Assembly (NCBI GenBank): GCA_963930655.1
Contig: OZ005602.1
Coordinates: forward strand, 131,501 to 195,500
DNA from: Myrica gale
Taxonomy: Eukaryota; Streptophyta; Magnoliopsida; Fagales; Myricaceae
Reading direction: 5' to 3'
Length of the DNA: 64,000 bases
Below are positions 43,866-54,575 of this stretch, one piece after another. How positions within the stretch are numbered: position 1 is the stretch's first letter; every line of letters starts with the position of its first letter. The translations under genes and the position numbers were made by a program. The notes under the pieces are model-generated. The model had not been told where the DNA came from and did not search any database. It saw nothing but the letters and a program-made list of their open reading frames with translations.

Positions 43866-45330
43866 CTGAGTTCTTGGTTTTTCTGTCCCAGTTTAAAGGG
43901 TGAGTTTTTTGCGTTAGTTAGTTTTCTTTTTCTCCTCCTTTTTGTGGATTCGGGGAAAAAAAAATATTGGTGCTTTCTTTTGCTCTTATTTGTTTCTTTG
44001 GTTAAAACATGTTTGTCATAGTTTACTTGCCATTGGATATTATAGTAACAGCACGTACACATGAATTTAAAACAGCTATATGATTGTACATTCAAGTTTC
44101 CTAGACTCTTGGAATGACTATTTAAATTATATGGTACAATTCGGAGAGAGATAAACATAACATATGAACCTCATTTTAGGGCTTCTACTGTCTACAATTT
44201 TACATCGAAGCATTAAATAATATAGAGTTTACTTGTGTCTATCTTTTTTTGAATTGTAACATGCAATTCAGACAGTAAATTACAGAAATCTTCTGATAGG
44301 AACATATCAATAGTAAATCATTCACCAATGGAAATATTAGAATAACTTACTCAGCACTGATTTTTATATCAACACGCACTATTATAAGAAATTTACCACC
44401 GTTGATGGAAGAAATTATAAGAGTCAAGAGGGATAACATTTTGGACTATTTACTTTATTTTATAAATGTCACATAGTCAAAACCTATTATATGGAAACCC
44501 AGATATCCTACTAAATCAGTACAAGTAGCTTTGGAAAAAAAAAATCCCTTCAAAAGGTCATGTAAATATATCCTTGTAAGGAAAATTCCCTTTCTCCTCA
44601 CCCACCAGAGGAAAAAACTATTTTTTATGGATATAATTAGTGGTCTATTAATGTGATATCTCAAATTCCACGTGAAGCAGTGGGAAAAAAAAAGAGATAT
44701 AAATTCTATAAAGGTTAAGTCTAATATTAGAATATTAATAGGTTGAATTAAACTTTATAATAATTTAAGGATCTTTGACTCTATAACTCTGAATAGTTCT
44801 ATTGAAGTCAAAAATACAAATATAGCTAGCAATTTCTTTAAGCCTTTGCAATTAAGCCGTCTTTGTAGTTTATTTTTTAAAATTCTTTTGGATAGCTTGG
44901 CTATTATTCATGCACAAGTTACGTGGTCAGGGAGAGGACAACGAACTCCTACCCGACCGAAGGACATGCCATTTAAGAGGATTCTCTACCCGGGCTACGT
45001 ACGTACACGTACGAGATCATGACCTGGGTGATTCACCTGCGTTCTGTCCCCAAACAAACAGGCTATGCAGGTTCCTCATTTTTCATAATTTTATCATCAC
45101 TTCCTCTCATGACCTGCTAATAACAATCTCGTTTTACTCCTAGTTTTCTTCGTGTCAAACACAGGGGATTGCACTGGAATTTCAGGGTGTTATATGTGCA
45201 TGGCTTTAGATTATACATACCCTACTAGCTCCTCTTATGAGAGAAGTTCTGTAAAATGTTTGTTTTAACCCTTTCGATTGAAGAGGCTAGAATCTATTAC
45301 TAGCTAGAAAGAAGCAGGAGGTAACAATTA
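43866..45330. other. Kinase 3' flank and intergenic DNA
   Basis: The first few hundred bases are presumably 3' untranslated sequence. The rest is AT-rich with short frames only and no defined element. Confidence 0.4.
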
Positions 45331-45590
45331 GGGTGGCGGCCTAATGGTTAAGGCCTCGTGTCAATGAAGTCACATACGTTGAGTCTGTGAGGAGCACTTC
45401 TTAGCTAGGTAGCAAACAACCCGAGAGAGGATAGATGCACCTTCACTAGATTCTCTCAAGCCGGGATTAGGATCAGGTTATGGCTCAATCCTCTCATCAG
45501 CCTTTTCTGATCTAAGTGATCTCTAAGTGACGGTCCTGAACCTGTAAGAACTATTATGGTAACCATAGGTAGAGTACTACTATTAGTCTT
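45331..45590 (+). mobile_element. tRNA-derived SINE-like sequence
   Basis: The 5' part (gggtggcggcctaatggttaagg) is arranged like a tRNA-type RNA polymerase III A box, and about 40 bases on there is a degenerate B-box-like gttgagtct. The downstream body includes ctcaagccgggattagg and is followed by a T run, as in plant Au-like SINEs. It cannot fold as an intact tRNA. Clear target duplications were not found, so the ends are approximate. Confidence 0.45.
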
Positions 45591-46420
45591 TTTTTTCTAA
45601 GCAAGTGTGAAATTTCATTTCACTAGAACTATTACAATCGTGTTGCATACAAACAAGTCTCTAAGGCTATTAGCAATGACCAGGGGCATAAAGCCCATAA
45701 TAACAATAATAAAGGCCCGAAGGGCCATATATCGAACGGCATCAAAGGCCTGAATCCAGATGGCCATAAAGCCTCATATAGATAGGTCAAAAGACCCATA
45801 GTTTTGAAACATGTCCAAGACCCAAAGCAGAACAATCACAATCACAAGGGAGAAAGATACAGAGAGTCAAAAATTGCCGATCAGCCACTGCAAAAAAGAA
45901 CCAGCCACCAACAGGTTCATGTCTGCAAGGACACTCCTCTACAATAAGGATGTCACGAGATCCATCCCACAAAAGTCTAGATAAACGAAATTATTAGCAA
46001 CAACAAGAAAATAACTAAGCACACAACAAAATAACCCTAGAGACGGCCAACCAAAACACAAGGCCTTAAAAAAACACACGAAACAACTCAAACAGATCAC
46101 AAAAAGGGTAGGCGTGAGGTGCCACTCGTAGCAGCACCAGCTCCAGAAGTGTGCGAGGATGAGCACCTGGAGCTGAGGAGCTCTGTTGTGCTGCGTCTGG
46201 CCACCAAAAGCCTCCAACCAGTCAAGATCTAGCCATGAAGAGCTTCAAAATCCAGGAGCAAAGAACACCAATAATGGAGGGGAGATGTGGTCGAACAACC
46301 AAGGGGGGAAGAACAGGGTGAGAGAGGCTCCTCCCGTCGTCGAAGAAGACTAGAGGGACTGATCAGGAATGAAGGAAAGAAGGTCTAGAGAGAGGGCAGA
46401 CGCTCGGGAGGTTTGTCATG
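45591..46420 (-). mobile_element. Possible LINE-derived fragment
   Basis: Read on the minus strand, this segment ends with ttagaaaaaaaa, a poly-A-like tail at about 45600. Before it comes a moderately GC-rich non-coding body with repeated TGGCC/GGCCT words, and its 5' part resembles a LINE leader (cgacgacgggaggagcc). No reverse transcriptase motif is visible, so if it is a LINE it is internally deleted. The T run abuts the SINE-like sequence. Boundaries are uncertain. Confidence 0.3.
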
Positions 46421-47003
46421 ATTATTATAGTTGAACACATATAGAGATCTAGGAAGTGATCATCATTTTAATCATATAACACAGTTTTTTTTCATTTTTA
46501 AATGTCGATAAGCTAACAGGATAAGGATACAAGAAAACGTTGTGCACACCCCCTTAGAGTGAGATAGGACGACTTTTCTTATGCAAGGGGAGACATAGTC
46601 CGCAGAATTTTGTAATGGGTTCACACACGTATACCCACCAAAACTAATTATGACAATGACAAACCACAACCAGCAATAACAAAATAATATCAAAAGACAA
46701 ACAAACAAACAAAATCAATAACCAAGCATGCATGCAGTCACCTCCAGATCGTTTGTCCATATGCAAAGACCTCGTTCAACCCTCTGATCAGCTAGCTCGG
46801 AATTTTCCGGGCCTGATGAATTAAACACGTCTCTCACCAGCTCCTACGACATGACTTTGTTTAGCCAACCAGTCAGCCAACATTTTCACCTCCGCACAAC
46901 CTGCACAGTCATCAAACACTTCAACATGCATGAATGTCGACTTTCGATATTCGAACGGATCAAAGAGAGAAAATTTTGATACGATTTACAGACAACTCAA
47001 ATA
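46421..47003. other. Intergenic DNA, no gene seen
   Basis: Mixed-composition intergenic sequence with short frames. No element ends or family resemblance were recognised. Confidence 0.4.
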
Positions 47004-47073
47004 TTAATTTCCACTGCATATGAGCATATATACATATATATATATATATATATGTTCATATGCGGTGGAAATT
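47004..47073. repeat. Imperfect hairpin around a TA microsatellite
   Basis: The arms 47004-47032 and 47045-47073 are inverted copies of about 29 bases that differ at two positions; both differences would form G-U pairs in RNA. The centre is a run of TA dinucleotides. The arms start ttaatttccactgcatatg. A small-RNA precursor or a tiny MITE are both possible. Confidence 0.8.
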
Positions 47074-47448
47074 AAAACTACTGCAGACAAGAAGCATTTA
47101 ATTTAGAGTTGGACTGAAAGCAGTACTGGTAGGTGACAAATTAGTAGGTGTTAATGTCGTCACTAAACGACGTCACTTTACAGATGTACAAGAGTGGTGT
47201 GGTCAAGCTCTCGTCTCTATCCTTAATTTTAAGCCTTTCTGTTCTAGCTACCTGCATTTCTTCTATGTTTCCTCTCTCAGCTCACGCCAATATGAATTTC
47301 CTTTCTTAATTTCTTTCTTTCTGTCCTACGCGAATTGAATATTCTTCGCTTCCATCTAGTATTGGACTATGGCCGTACAAAGAAAAAAGAATTCAAACCA
47401 AATGGGTTAAATTCAAGATCGACCTAGAGGTATGCAGGTTAAAATTAA

Positions 47449-47986
47449 GGGAAATTTATATTTTGGTCCTTGGGTTTATACCCTTTTTGCAAATGAATTC
47501 TTCATTTTCAAATTTCAAATTTTTAGTCCTTGAATTTTCTTTATTTGACGAAATGGTCATTTCGTCAGTCTGTCGTCCATATGCTTAACGGACCTCTCTG
47601 ACATGTCAGCAAATTTTACCGGTCGACCGGTACATGAAGCGGTGAGAAATTAACATTTTGGTCCTTGGGTTTATATCCCTTTTGCAAATGGGTACTTCAC
47701 TTTCAAATTTTTAGTCCTTAAATTTTCTTTGTTTGACGAAATGGTCCTTCCATAAGTCTGTCGTACATATGCTTAACGGACATCTTTGGCACGTCAACAA
47801 ATTTTACCGATCGACCGCTTCAAATTTGCTGACGTGTCAAAGATGTCCGTTAAACATATGAACGACAGACTGACGAAATGATCATTTCGTCAAACAAAGA
47901 AAACTCAAGGACTAAAAATTTGAAGTTTAAAAGTGAAGGATCATTTGCAAAAGGGTATAAACCCAAAGACCAAATGTCAAATTTCC
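47449..47986. mobile_element. Foldback-type element of three related units
   Basis: Three copies of a unit of about 170-190 bp are present. Two are in direct orientation (about 47449-47640 and 47641-47818) and one is inverted (about 47820-47986). Each unit contains tttggtccttgggtttata, gcaaat, ttagtcct and a gacgaaatggtc motif. The outer ends are inverted repeats starting GGAAATTT. Flanking 9-mers taaaattaa and taaaattac match at 8 of 9, which would fit a Mutator-type target duplication. No coding frame is convincing. Similar foldbacks are common MITE-like repeats in plants. Confidence 0.7.
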
Positions 47987-47995
47987 TAAAATTAC

Positions 47996-48500
47996 ATCAC
48001 AGTATATTTAATGACATAGAAGCATGTCCCTCAATTAATGTGAAAAATCCAACCGAACCGACTCACAATAAAACCCTTTTCATTAATTGAAGTGCATACT
48101 CATGTAATATTTAGTCTTAACCACCCGGCTGATTTTAACCCTTATAGTTTGAATCAAGTTTCCAGAAAACATTAATGCCAATAAAAGACAATATCTACGT
48201 GGAAGAATAAGAATGAGCCAACTTGGATCACATCCTATGTTTCATTGGCTGGATGCATGCTAATTCAAGATCGATAGGAGCCCCACCAAGATGCCTACTT
48301 TTGAATATATTCACTTTTTTTATAGCGTTTGTTTCGTGGAAAATGCCCAATGGCGCCTGAGAATATATATATATATATATAATGTATTATTGTAGAAACT
48401 TAGCAGAACAACATTTTCCCCTCTCTTTCTCAACTTTTTTTCCACGACAGAGTTGAATACTTTTTGGCCCGTTCTAGGTGTGAGAGAGTAGCGGCGCGCG
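47996..48500. other. Intergenic DNA upstream of the WRKY-like locus
   Basis: AT-rich with a TA microsatellite at about 48364-48381. The right end precedes a candidate first exon and may be its promoter. Confidence 0.3.
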
Positions 48501-50337
48501 ATGAGTAGTCAAGCTTCCCACAGCAGACAAGCCTCCAAGTATGAGTTCCTTTCTCTCTATCTTTATGACTTATATCACTCCCAGAAGTTGCGAGGAAAAT
48601 AAAAGGAAAATTATGGTTCAAGTCATGATGACCATCTTCAAGCAGTTTTCTTTCTTTTTTACCTCGCGCGTATCTTCTAAGAGATTTCCCTCTTAAATTC
48701 CCAGATCCTTCTTAAATTCCACCTAAGTTGCAATCTATCAATGAGATCCAATGTATATATGTCTTATCTTTGCTCACAAAGTTTGTTTGCCGGCTAGCTA
48801 GCTAGGTCCAGAGGCGGAACGAAGGGGTAGCGACCCTGGGCGGTCGCTACCCCTCACGCCACAATTTTTTTTTTTTTCATTAATTTATTATTATTTTTAA
48901 AAAAAAAAATTTAAGTTGGTCTGGGCCCGATACCCCTGAAGCTCAGGCTCAGACCAACTATACATATGTTTTACACATAAAGCCTGGGCCCGATACCCCT
49001 GACCCAGAAAACTGCAATAACATCGTCTGACATTTTCTATCAGTCCACACAGCAGAAATGAGCTAAACTGGCACCATCAGTCCTCACACCTCTCACTCTC
49101 TCATTTTTTGCTTTTTTCCCTTATTTTTGCATATTATATTAAAAAAAACTTAAAAGCTCCTATTGTAACTTTTTGCAAAAAAACAAATTGTTCAATTATT
49201 TGGATAGTACGGTTGCAGGTTGTTCCCGCGACCCATTTTTTTCTTCCCTGGGTATACTCTCGCTGGGTGTCTGTAAAAGTCTCGATGTCTGATCATAAGA
49301 GTCAGGTGTTGTTTCCTCTATTCAGAGGTACAATATTATGTGGACTTAGATATCCACTATGTATGGACGTTAACTTAGTCAAAGAATGAAAGAAAAAAAA
49401 AAAAGAAGAAAAAGTTGATTGCCAAAATATCATGAGGCGGATGAGTATTTTGCACTTCTAGGTAGACAAATGTGTCATTGCATGGAGCAAAGGGAAGCAC
49501 TAATTTTAGAACTTCAGCAATTGTTTGTTTTTATATTTTGACAACTGTTGTACTGTTTTGCTTTTGTGGAATTGGCTTCCATCTATTTTTCACTGTTTAT
49601 TTGAATCTTCACATGTGTTTATGAACAAGAGACTTCACTTTGCATCTACACATGTATTTGCATCTCCACATGGCTTTTAGTAACTGGAATATAATATATT
49701 GATACATTCATTTTATTTTATTTTATTTAGATAATGGATAAGTTTGTCACAAAAGAACGAAGCCGTTTTGTAACATTTTCAAAATATGTAAAATCGTAGG
49801 ATGCAATTGTCACCTCTCAGTCGCAGTACATAGCACGGTACATGTATTGTAATATTTTTAATGATTTTAGTCTTTAATTTTTGATATTGTAATTGTAAGA
49901 CAATTTTTAGCATTATAAAAGAATTTTTTTTTTTATAATTTCGTCTTTAGAATTCGACCCCCCTGAATTTTGGTCCTGGTTCCGCCACTGGCTAGGTCTT
50001 TCTTTCGTTCTTGAGTTGCTCTCTTACTACAGATGCATAGAAGCATATATATACTTAACGAGTATGGAGGTACACTGAAAAGTACTGATGATGCAAGTTT
50101 GCTGGTCTCTGTCCATGGATCTAGCTTTGTAGGGACTGTACGACCACTATGTTTTTCCCAGCTCCTTGATCATTTTTGTTTTTTTTATTGTACGAGTGAA
50201 TCCGTGATCTCTTGAGATCAAGCAGATAGAAAATATACTTTTGTGGGTGCAAGGTTCTTTTGCTAGGTTTTCGAGTTTTAACATCAGATCCGCCTCCAAA
50301 TGTTCCTGCTCTCCCTACTGATGTCTTCCTCATCAAG
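48501..50337 (+). other. Candidate 5' exons of the broken WRKY-like gene
   Basis: Two exon-like pieces lie upstream of the WRKY remnant. Bases 48501-48538 read MSSQASHSRQAS and stop at a GT donor. Bases 50288-50337 have a cag acceptor, a gtacag donor and read PPPNVPALPTDVFLIK. Both are typical of a transcription-factor N-terminus. Their phases do not match directly (2 versus 1), so a further small exon or damage must be assumed. The hAT element at 48809 would lie in the first intron. Linkage to the WRKY exons is inference. Confidence 0.3.
48809..49990. mobile_element. hAT element, 1182 bp, perfect 8-bp target duplication
   Basis: Identical 8-mers gctaggtc flank it (48801-48808 and 49991-49998). 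The ends are inverted: CAGAGGCGGAAC on the left and CAGTGGCGGAAC read inward from the right. Near the right end, from 49734, the plus strand reads MDKFVTKERSRFVTF, reminiscent of a hAT transposase start, then stops; no complete transposase is present. It belongs with the GGCGGA-ended copies at 1012 and 53914. Confidence 0.92.
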
Positions 50338-50724
50338 GTACAGTACGAGTACTATACTGCGCTCTTCGGCTCTATTATGGGTCCATTCCTTCTGTATTAA
50401 TTGATTTTTGGGTTTTTTTTGGTTACTGCCATTAATATCTTTGTCTGCATACTTCTTCGTTAGTTTCTCTCTATATACGTTACTGCATTCTTGAGAGTTC
50501 TTTATGATATGAAGAACATCTACTCTTCATTTCCTATAAATTAAACTTGCGTTTGTACTTCTTTGTTAAACCTAGCTACGGCAGGTAGACATAAATATCA
50601 GGAACCATCTTCCACCTCTTTATTTAGTCCGACATATGCATGCCAGTAGGGAAATCTGTTTCTAACTCATTCTTTCTTTATGTAGTACTCCTACTAGGGA
50701 AGCTATGGAGGGATGTAGAGAGGA

Positions 50725-50952
50725 AATGGATTCCCTCCAAAGGGAATCCATCCGGATGACCGAATGGAGGGAATCCGGCCCTCCATTCGGTCATCCAAGG
50801 GTCAGCAACCAGCTGGCCTGTGGGTCCCGCCCGGGACCCACACTCTGCCCGAACAGGGGCCAGCTGGTTGCTGACCCTTGGATGACCGAATGGAGGGCCG
50901 GATTCCCTCCATTCGGTCATCCGGATGGATTCCCCGTTGGAGGGAATCCATT
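50725..50952. repeat. Nested palindrome, arms of about 95 bp
   Basis: Bases 50725-50818 and 50858-50952 are inverted copies differing by about one substitution and one inserted base. Each arm is itself a hairpin: ggatgaccgaatggaggg pairs with its complement after a 7-base loop. Smaller inverted pairs sit at the outer end (ggattccc with gggaatcc). The central spacer holds another 10-bp-arm palindrome (gtgggtcccg with cgggacccac). The whole is GC-rich against AT-rich surroundings. It may be a foldback or MITE; no clear target duplication was found. Confidence 0.93.
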
Positions 50953-50985
50953 CTCTAAGAGCAAGATATGGACCAAAGGGCTCCG

Positions 50986-51128
50986 GTTATTATGCGACTT
51001 CAAAACCGTCCGAGTGTTCCGATTACACGGCTCAGATCGTGTGGGCTTCATCGCACGGTGTAAGAGAGGCCAGCGCATTAATGAGGCAAACCCGACTCTA
51101 TGACCCGAAAGCCAACGATCTCAACCCG
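50986..51128 (+). repeat. Unrecognised fragment, copy 1 of an inverted pair
   Basis: This stretch of about 143 bp (ggttattatgcgacttc to gatctcaaccc) is about 93-95 percent identical to the reverse complement of 53121-53267. All three forward frames stay open over much of it. Candidate readings include IVWASSHGVREASALMRQT and FRLHGSDRVGFIARC. I do not recognise either as a known family. It may be a duplicated piece of a gene or of a repeat. Confidence 0.75.
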
Positions 51129-51383
51129 TTTCACCGCTCTTCTCGCTCAAATTTTCAGCTTCTTCACTGTCTGTGTTGATGCGTTAGCAGCTTTTTCAAC
51201 AAATTCTGCAGCAGTTTTTGCATGAAATCAGATTTTGGATGAGAAGTAAAGAAAAGAGCAGAAACTAATTGAAATCAAAGTTCCACCTCCTGTGGGTGGC
51301 GCTTAACATTTTTTTAGTAACCTTTGTTGTACATTCTCATTCATTGGTTCAAAATCAGTAGTGATTCCCTTGGCAGAATCCAA

Positions 51384-51491
51384 ATCAAAGTTTGGCCACT
51401 TTAGAAACTTCTGCTTTTGACCAGGCCGAATAGCGATGTCCACGTTAATTTTCAAAAAACCAGGAGGCAGGGGAGTCCAAGCCGAAGTAGT
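51384..51491 (-). pseudogene. Possible RNase H-domain scrap
   Basis: On the minus strand the frame reads WTPLPPGFLKINVD, close to the start of the plant RNase H-like domain found in LINE-type and other reverse-transcriptase-related proteins (W-PP-G--K-NVD). The rest of the domain does not follow. The match is short, so confidence is limited. Confidence 0.35.
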
Positions 51492-52680
51492 GGGTGGAAA
51501 AAAGAAAAAAGAAAAATTTTTAGTTACAAGTGTTGGTTTTGTTTTTATTGAAACTTTCTCCATTTGTATACTCTCTCTTCTGTAATCATCTATGAATCAT
51601 TGTATTTTGTAAATGTATTGTATTTAGGTCATTCGGTTGTATTTAGTTGCTCATAGATTTCTTAGAATATTATTGCACATGTAGTGTTTGATAGAATGCT
51701 CGAGAGTAATGAGCAGGCTCATTATTTTTCAGTTTAGATACTGTTTGCATTGCTTATCCCTTTTCTATGAAGGTTATCCTCTGTGCTCTAACTTTCTACT
51801 TCTAAATGAATACATGCACTATTGATTTCGGTTTTCATTCAATTGAGTATTGTATCGAGTTATTTGCTTTCGCTTTTTTGGTATAAGGGCTCAAAAGAAA
51901 ACAGATCAGATTATCTTCAACTAGAACATGAGGTGAGCGTTTGAATTACCAACAGTGTTTGGCCACCTTCAATTACCAACAGGAGCAATTTAGAACCTCC
52001 ACGCTGCGGGGGCCTATACCTTGACCAGTTTTAATTCTTATCAATGTTGTGTAGTTTAGTAAGCAACCAAAGACCCATCACAAATAAACTAATACGGCTT
52101 TCCGATAAAGTGGTCTAAGTTTTCATATCTCCAGACTCCATTGTGAAACTTGTATAATAAGTATAATCCAGTGCAGAGGGCTTCTTTAAATTTCAAACAT
52201 TGGATGTCTAATTTCTCAACTGTATGATGACCGGACATCAATAAAAAGACTGCTGCTAGACTATAAAAACGGCTTAAGTTTTCTGTCGAGTCTGTTTGCT
52301 CTTTTTATAGCTCATTGCTCGGCGCATAAACCAAAACTGGAAAACCTTGGGGAAAAATATGTGTTGGAGGTTCTACAACGATCATGGAATGGCATTATTG
52401 GCTATAACCCGAAGAGTTGTACTTTTTTTTTTCATACGAACAATATTGAACCGAATGTGACAGAATAACTAACATAGTGGTTAGAAAAATAACTGAAATG
52501 GTGACAGCCCATGATTCTCGAGCATTCGACCGAGCACCTGACGTGCGTTACAGATTCTAACTTCGACTGAAATCGTTATGTTATGAAATATGTCTCTCTA
52601 CAAGAATAGCAACAAACAAATATTACAGACCCAACATCGTCCAATTTTATACGACTCTTGATTTAACTATTGTCCCTCTA

Positions 52681-52920
52681 ATGTCACTTCGTTGGCCTTT
52701 CTTGATACATATGGCCAGAAATGGTTCTGAGCAAATAAAATGTATTGCAGATATTGTCTATTCGTACAATTGGAAGAGGGTCGTAGCCATTTACGAAGAC
52801 GAACCATATGGCTGTGATTCCGGCAAGTTAGCGCTTCTATCTGAAGCTCTACAAAATATTGGTTCAGAAATCGAGTACCGTTTGATTCTCCCACCATTTT
52901 CTTCTATGTCTGAGTACTAC
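52681..52920 (+). pseudogene. Glutamate receptor-like (GLR clade 2 type) ligand-binding fragment
   Basis: The frame encodes [35 protein letters not shown] and [18 protein letters not shown] followed by LPPFSS. This is a continuous stretch of the N-terminal periplasmic-binding-like domain of plant GLR channels. Only about 80 codons remain. After LPPFSSMS the resemblance stops, and no ion-channel, ligand-core or signal-peptide parts occur nearby. It is a captured or relic fragment, not a functional gene. Confidence 0.85.
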
Positions 52921-53120
52921 GGAAAGTTTTTGTGCTCTGTCCCCACGCAGCTTGGTTGGGGAGGAAGATGTGAGGCGGCATGAAATTTGGGGGAAAAGCT
53001 CACAGCCCAAAATATAACAAGCATCACAGCCCCTGATGGCACTTCACAACCACAAAAGCTGTCGACGACCTCTACAGCCACCATAGAAACACCGGAGGAG
53101 CGAGTGATTTTTGCGGGAGA

Positions 53121-53267
53121 CGGGTTGAGATCGTTGGCTTTCGGGTCATAGAGTCGGGTTTGCCTCATTAATGCGCTGGCCTCCCTTACACCGTACGATG
53201 AAGCCCACACGATCCTCACCGTGCAATCGGAACACTCGGACGTTTTTGAAGTCGCATAATAACCGGC
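53121..53267 (-). repeat. Unrecognised fragment, copy 2 of an inverted pair
   Basis: Minus-strand counterpart of 50986-51128. On this strand it reads IVWASSYGVREASALMRQT, and the same frame stays open to about 52917. The copy ends about 40 bases before the first WRKY-type exon, so it may have landed in or near that gene. Confidence 0.75.
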
Positions 53268-53277
53268 GCCGGACCAA

Positions 53278-53834
53278 AGAGGCCATAGACTGGTCCTACC
53301 AGAAGATGGCTATCAATGGAAAAAAAATATGGCCAAAAGTTCATAAGAAATATTGGCAAAGTCAGGTTGAGAATCTTTTCTTTGGATTTGCCTGAACCAT
53401 TTCATCTTATTTTCGAATATACAAAGAATCAGTAGTACTCTTCCATGATTTCGTCTTCTTTTCCTTCTTTTCTCTCCCTCTGATATGTCTCTCTCTAACC
53501 CACGTATGCTTATCTGAGAAAACGATCCTCATGCTGATGCATATGTACTCACAACTAACCGACGTCTATTTTTATTGAATGAATGCACAGAAGTTATTTC
53601 AAGTGCCAGAGAAGCAATTGTACTGCGAAGAAGATAGCTGAGTGGTCCACCTCCGAGCCCGATAACATTCGAGTAGTGTATGATGGGGTACACAGCCATG
53701 CCTTACCCGCACCACAGTCTGGTTCCTCCCGGCCAGGGACTGATTCATCTTTGAGTGCTGCCAACCAATACGACTTGTTGACACAAGTTCTCGGAGATCG
53801 ATCAACGTCTTCTCATGATCATGGGGACAACTGA
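53278..53834 (+). pseudogene. WRKY-type transcription factor with WKKYGQK, frameshifted
   Basis: The upstream exon encodes HRLVLPEDGYQW, then (in another frame) YGQKFIRNIGKV, ending at the donor 53365|GTTGAG. The second exon (53591-53834) encodes SYFKCQRSNCTAKK and VVYDGVHSH, giving a C-X4-C and H-X-H zinc ligand set, and continues to TGA. Phase at this junction is consistent (AG|A). Between QW and YGQK there are eight A bases (53320-53327) where six would restore frame, and the shifted frame meets a stop soon after. As written this is a pseudogene; a homopolymer base-calling error is the alternative. With six A bases the heptapeptide would be WKKYGQK in place of WRKYGQK. Confidence 0.75.
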
Positions 53835-53913
53835 AGAGCCCCGGCCCTCTACATATGCTAGGCTTTCTAAGGCCATTCTTGTGCCCTTGGAGAAAAGCTA
53901 GCCTGCTTGCCGG

Positions 53914-54475
53914 TAGTGGCGGAACCAGAACTCAAGTGAAGTGGGGGCAAATTCTTAAGGCAAAATGACATCTCAAAAAAATTTCATACTTAATACAGAA
54001 AATGTCTTATAGATAGAATATAAAAAAATTAAAGATAAAAATATTAAAAATATTGAAATACATGTATTGTACTATGTACTGTCACTACGAGGTCACCTTC
54101 CAATATCAACCAACAATCTAGTGGAGCATTTTGTAAATTTCTAATAGGGTTTAGGATACAAATTACCTGAATGAGACAGCAACCAAGTAAAATTATAGCT
54201 TCAAAATTAACCTGAAAAAATAATTCAGCAAATTTGAGTTGTTCACCTGTTACTTATTTACAAATTTTTGAGAGTTTGTAGAAAAGTAAGGAGCTATAAG
54301 ATAAAAAAAATCGAATGAATTTTTAAATATAAAAGTAATAGAGTTTCTTACTAAGGAGAGATAAAATTAGATGGAATTTTGCAATGAAAAAGTAAAGAAA
54401 TAAAAGATTTATATATATATTTTTTGAAAATGTATTAAAATTGGTATAGAAAGACGTTGGAATTTATATGAAAAA

Positions 54476-54514
<39 letters not shown>

Positions 54515-54575
54515 ATTTTTATAAAACCAAGGGGTAGCAGCTGCCCACGTTTGCCACCCCCTCGCTCCGCCTCTG
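53914..54575. mobile_element. Non-autonomous hAT element, 662 bp, perfect 8-bp target duplication
   Basis: Identical 8-mers cttgccgg flank it (53906-53913 and 54576-54583). Ends are inverted: TAGTGGCGGAACCAGA on the left and CAGAGGCGGAGCGAGG read inward from the right. The interior is AT-rich and includes a TA microsatellite of about 16 units at 54478-54510. No transposase frame. It lies just after the WRKY remnant stop codon. Confidence 0.9.

Noticed and set aside
43709..44158. 149-codon minus-strand open frame
   Set aside because: Antisense to the last kinase exon and its 3' flank; no domain resemblance.
45331..45410. Possible tRNA gene
   Set aside because: Only degenerate A- and B-box-like words are present, and no cloverleaf can be drawn; better explained as a SINE head.
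45632..45835. 67-codon Leu/Trp-rich minus-strand frame
   Set aside because: It lies in the possible LINE tail region; the hydrophobic composition reflects repeated GGCC words, and no family is recognised.
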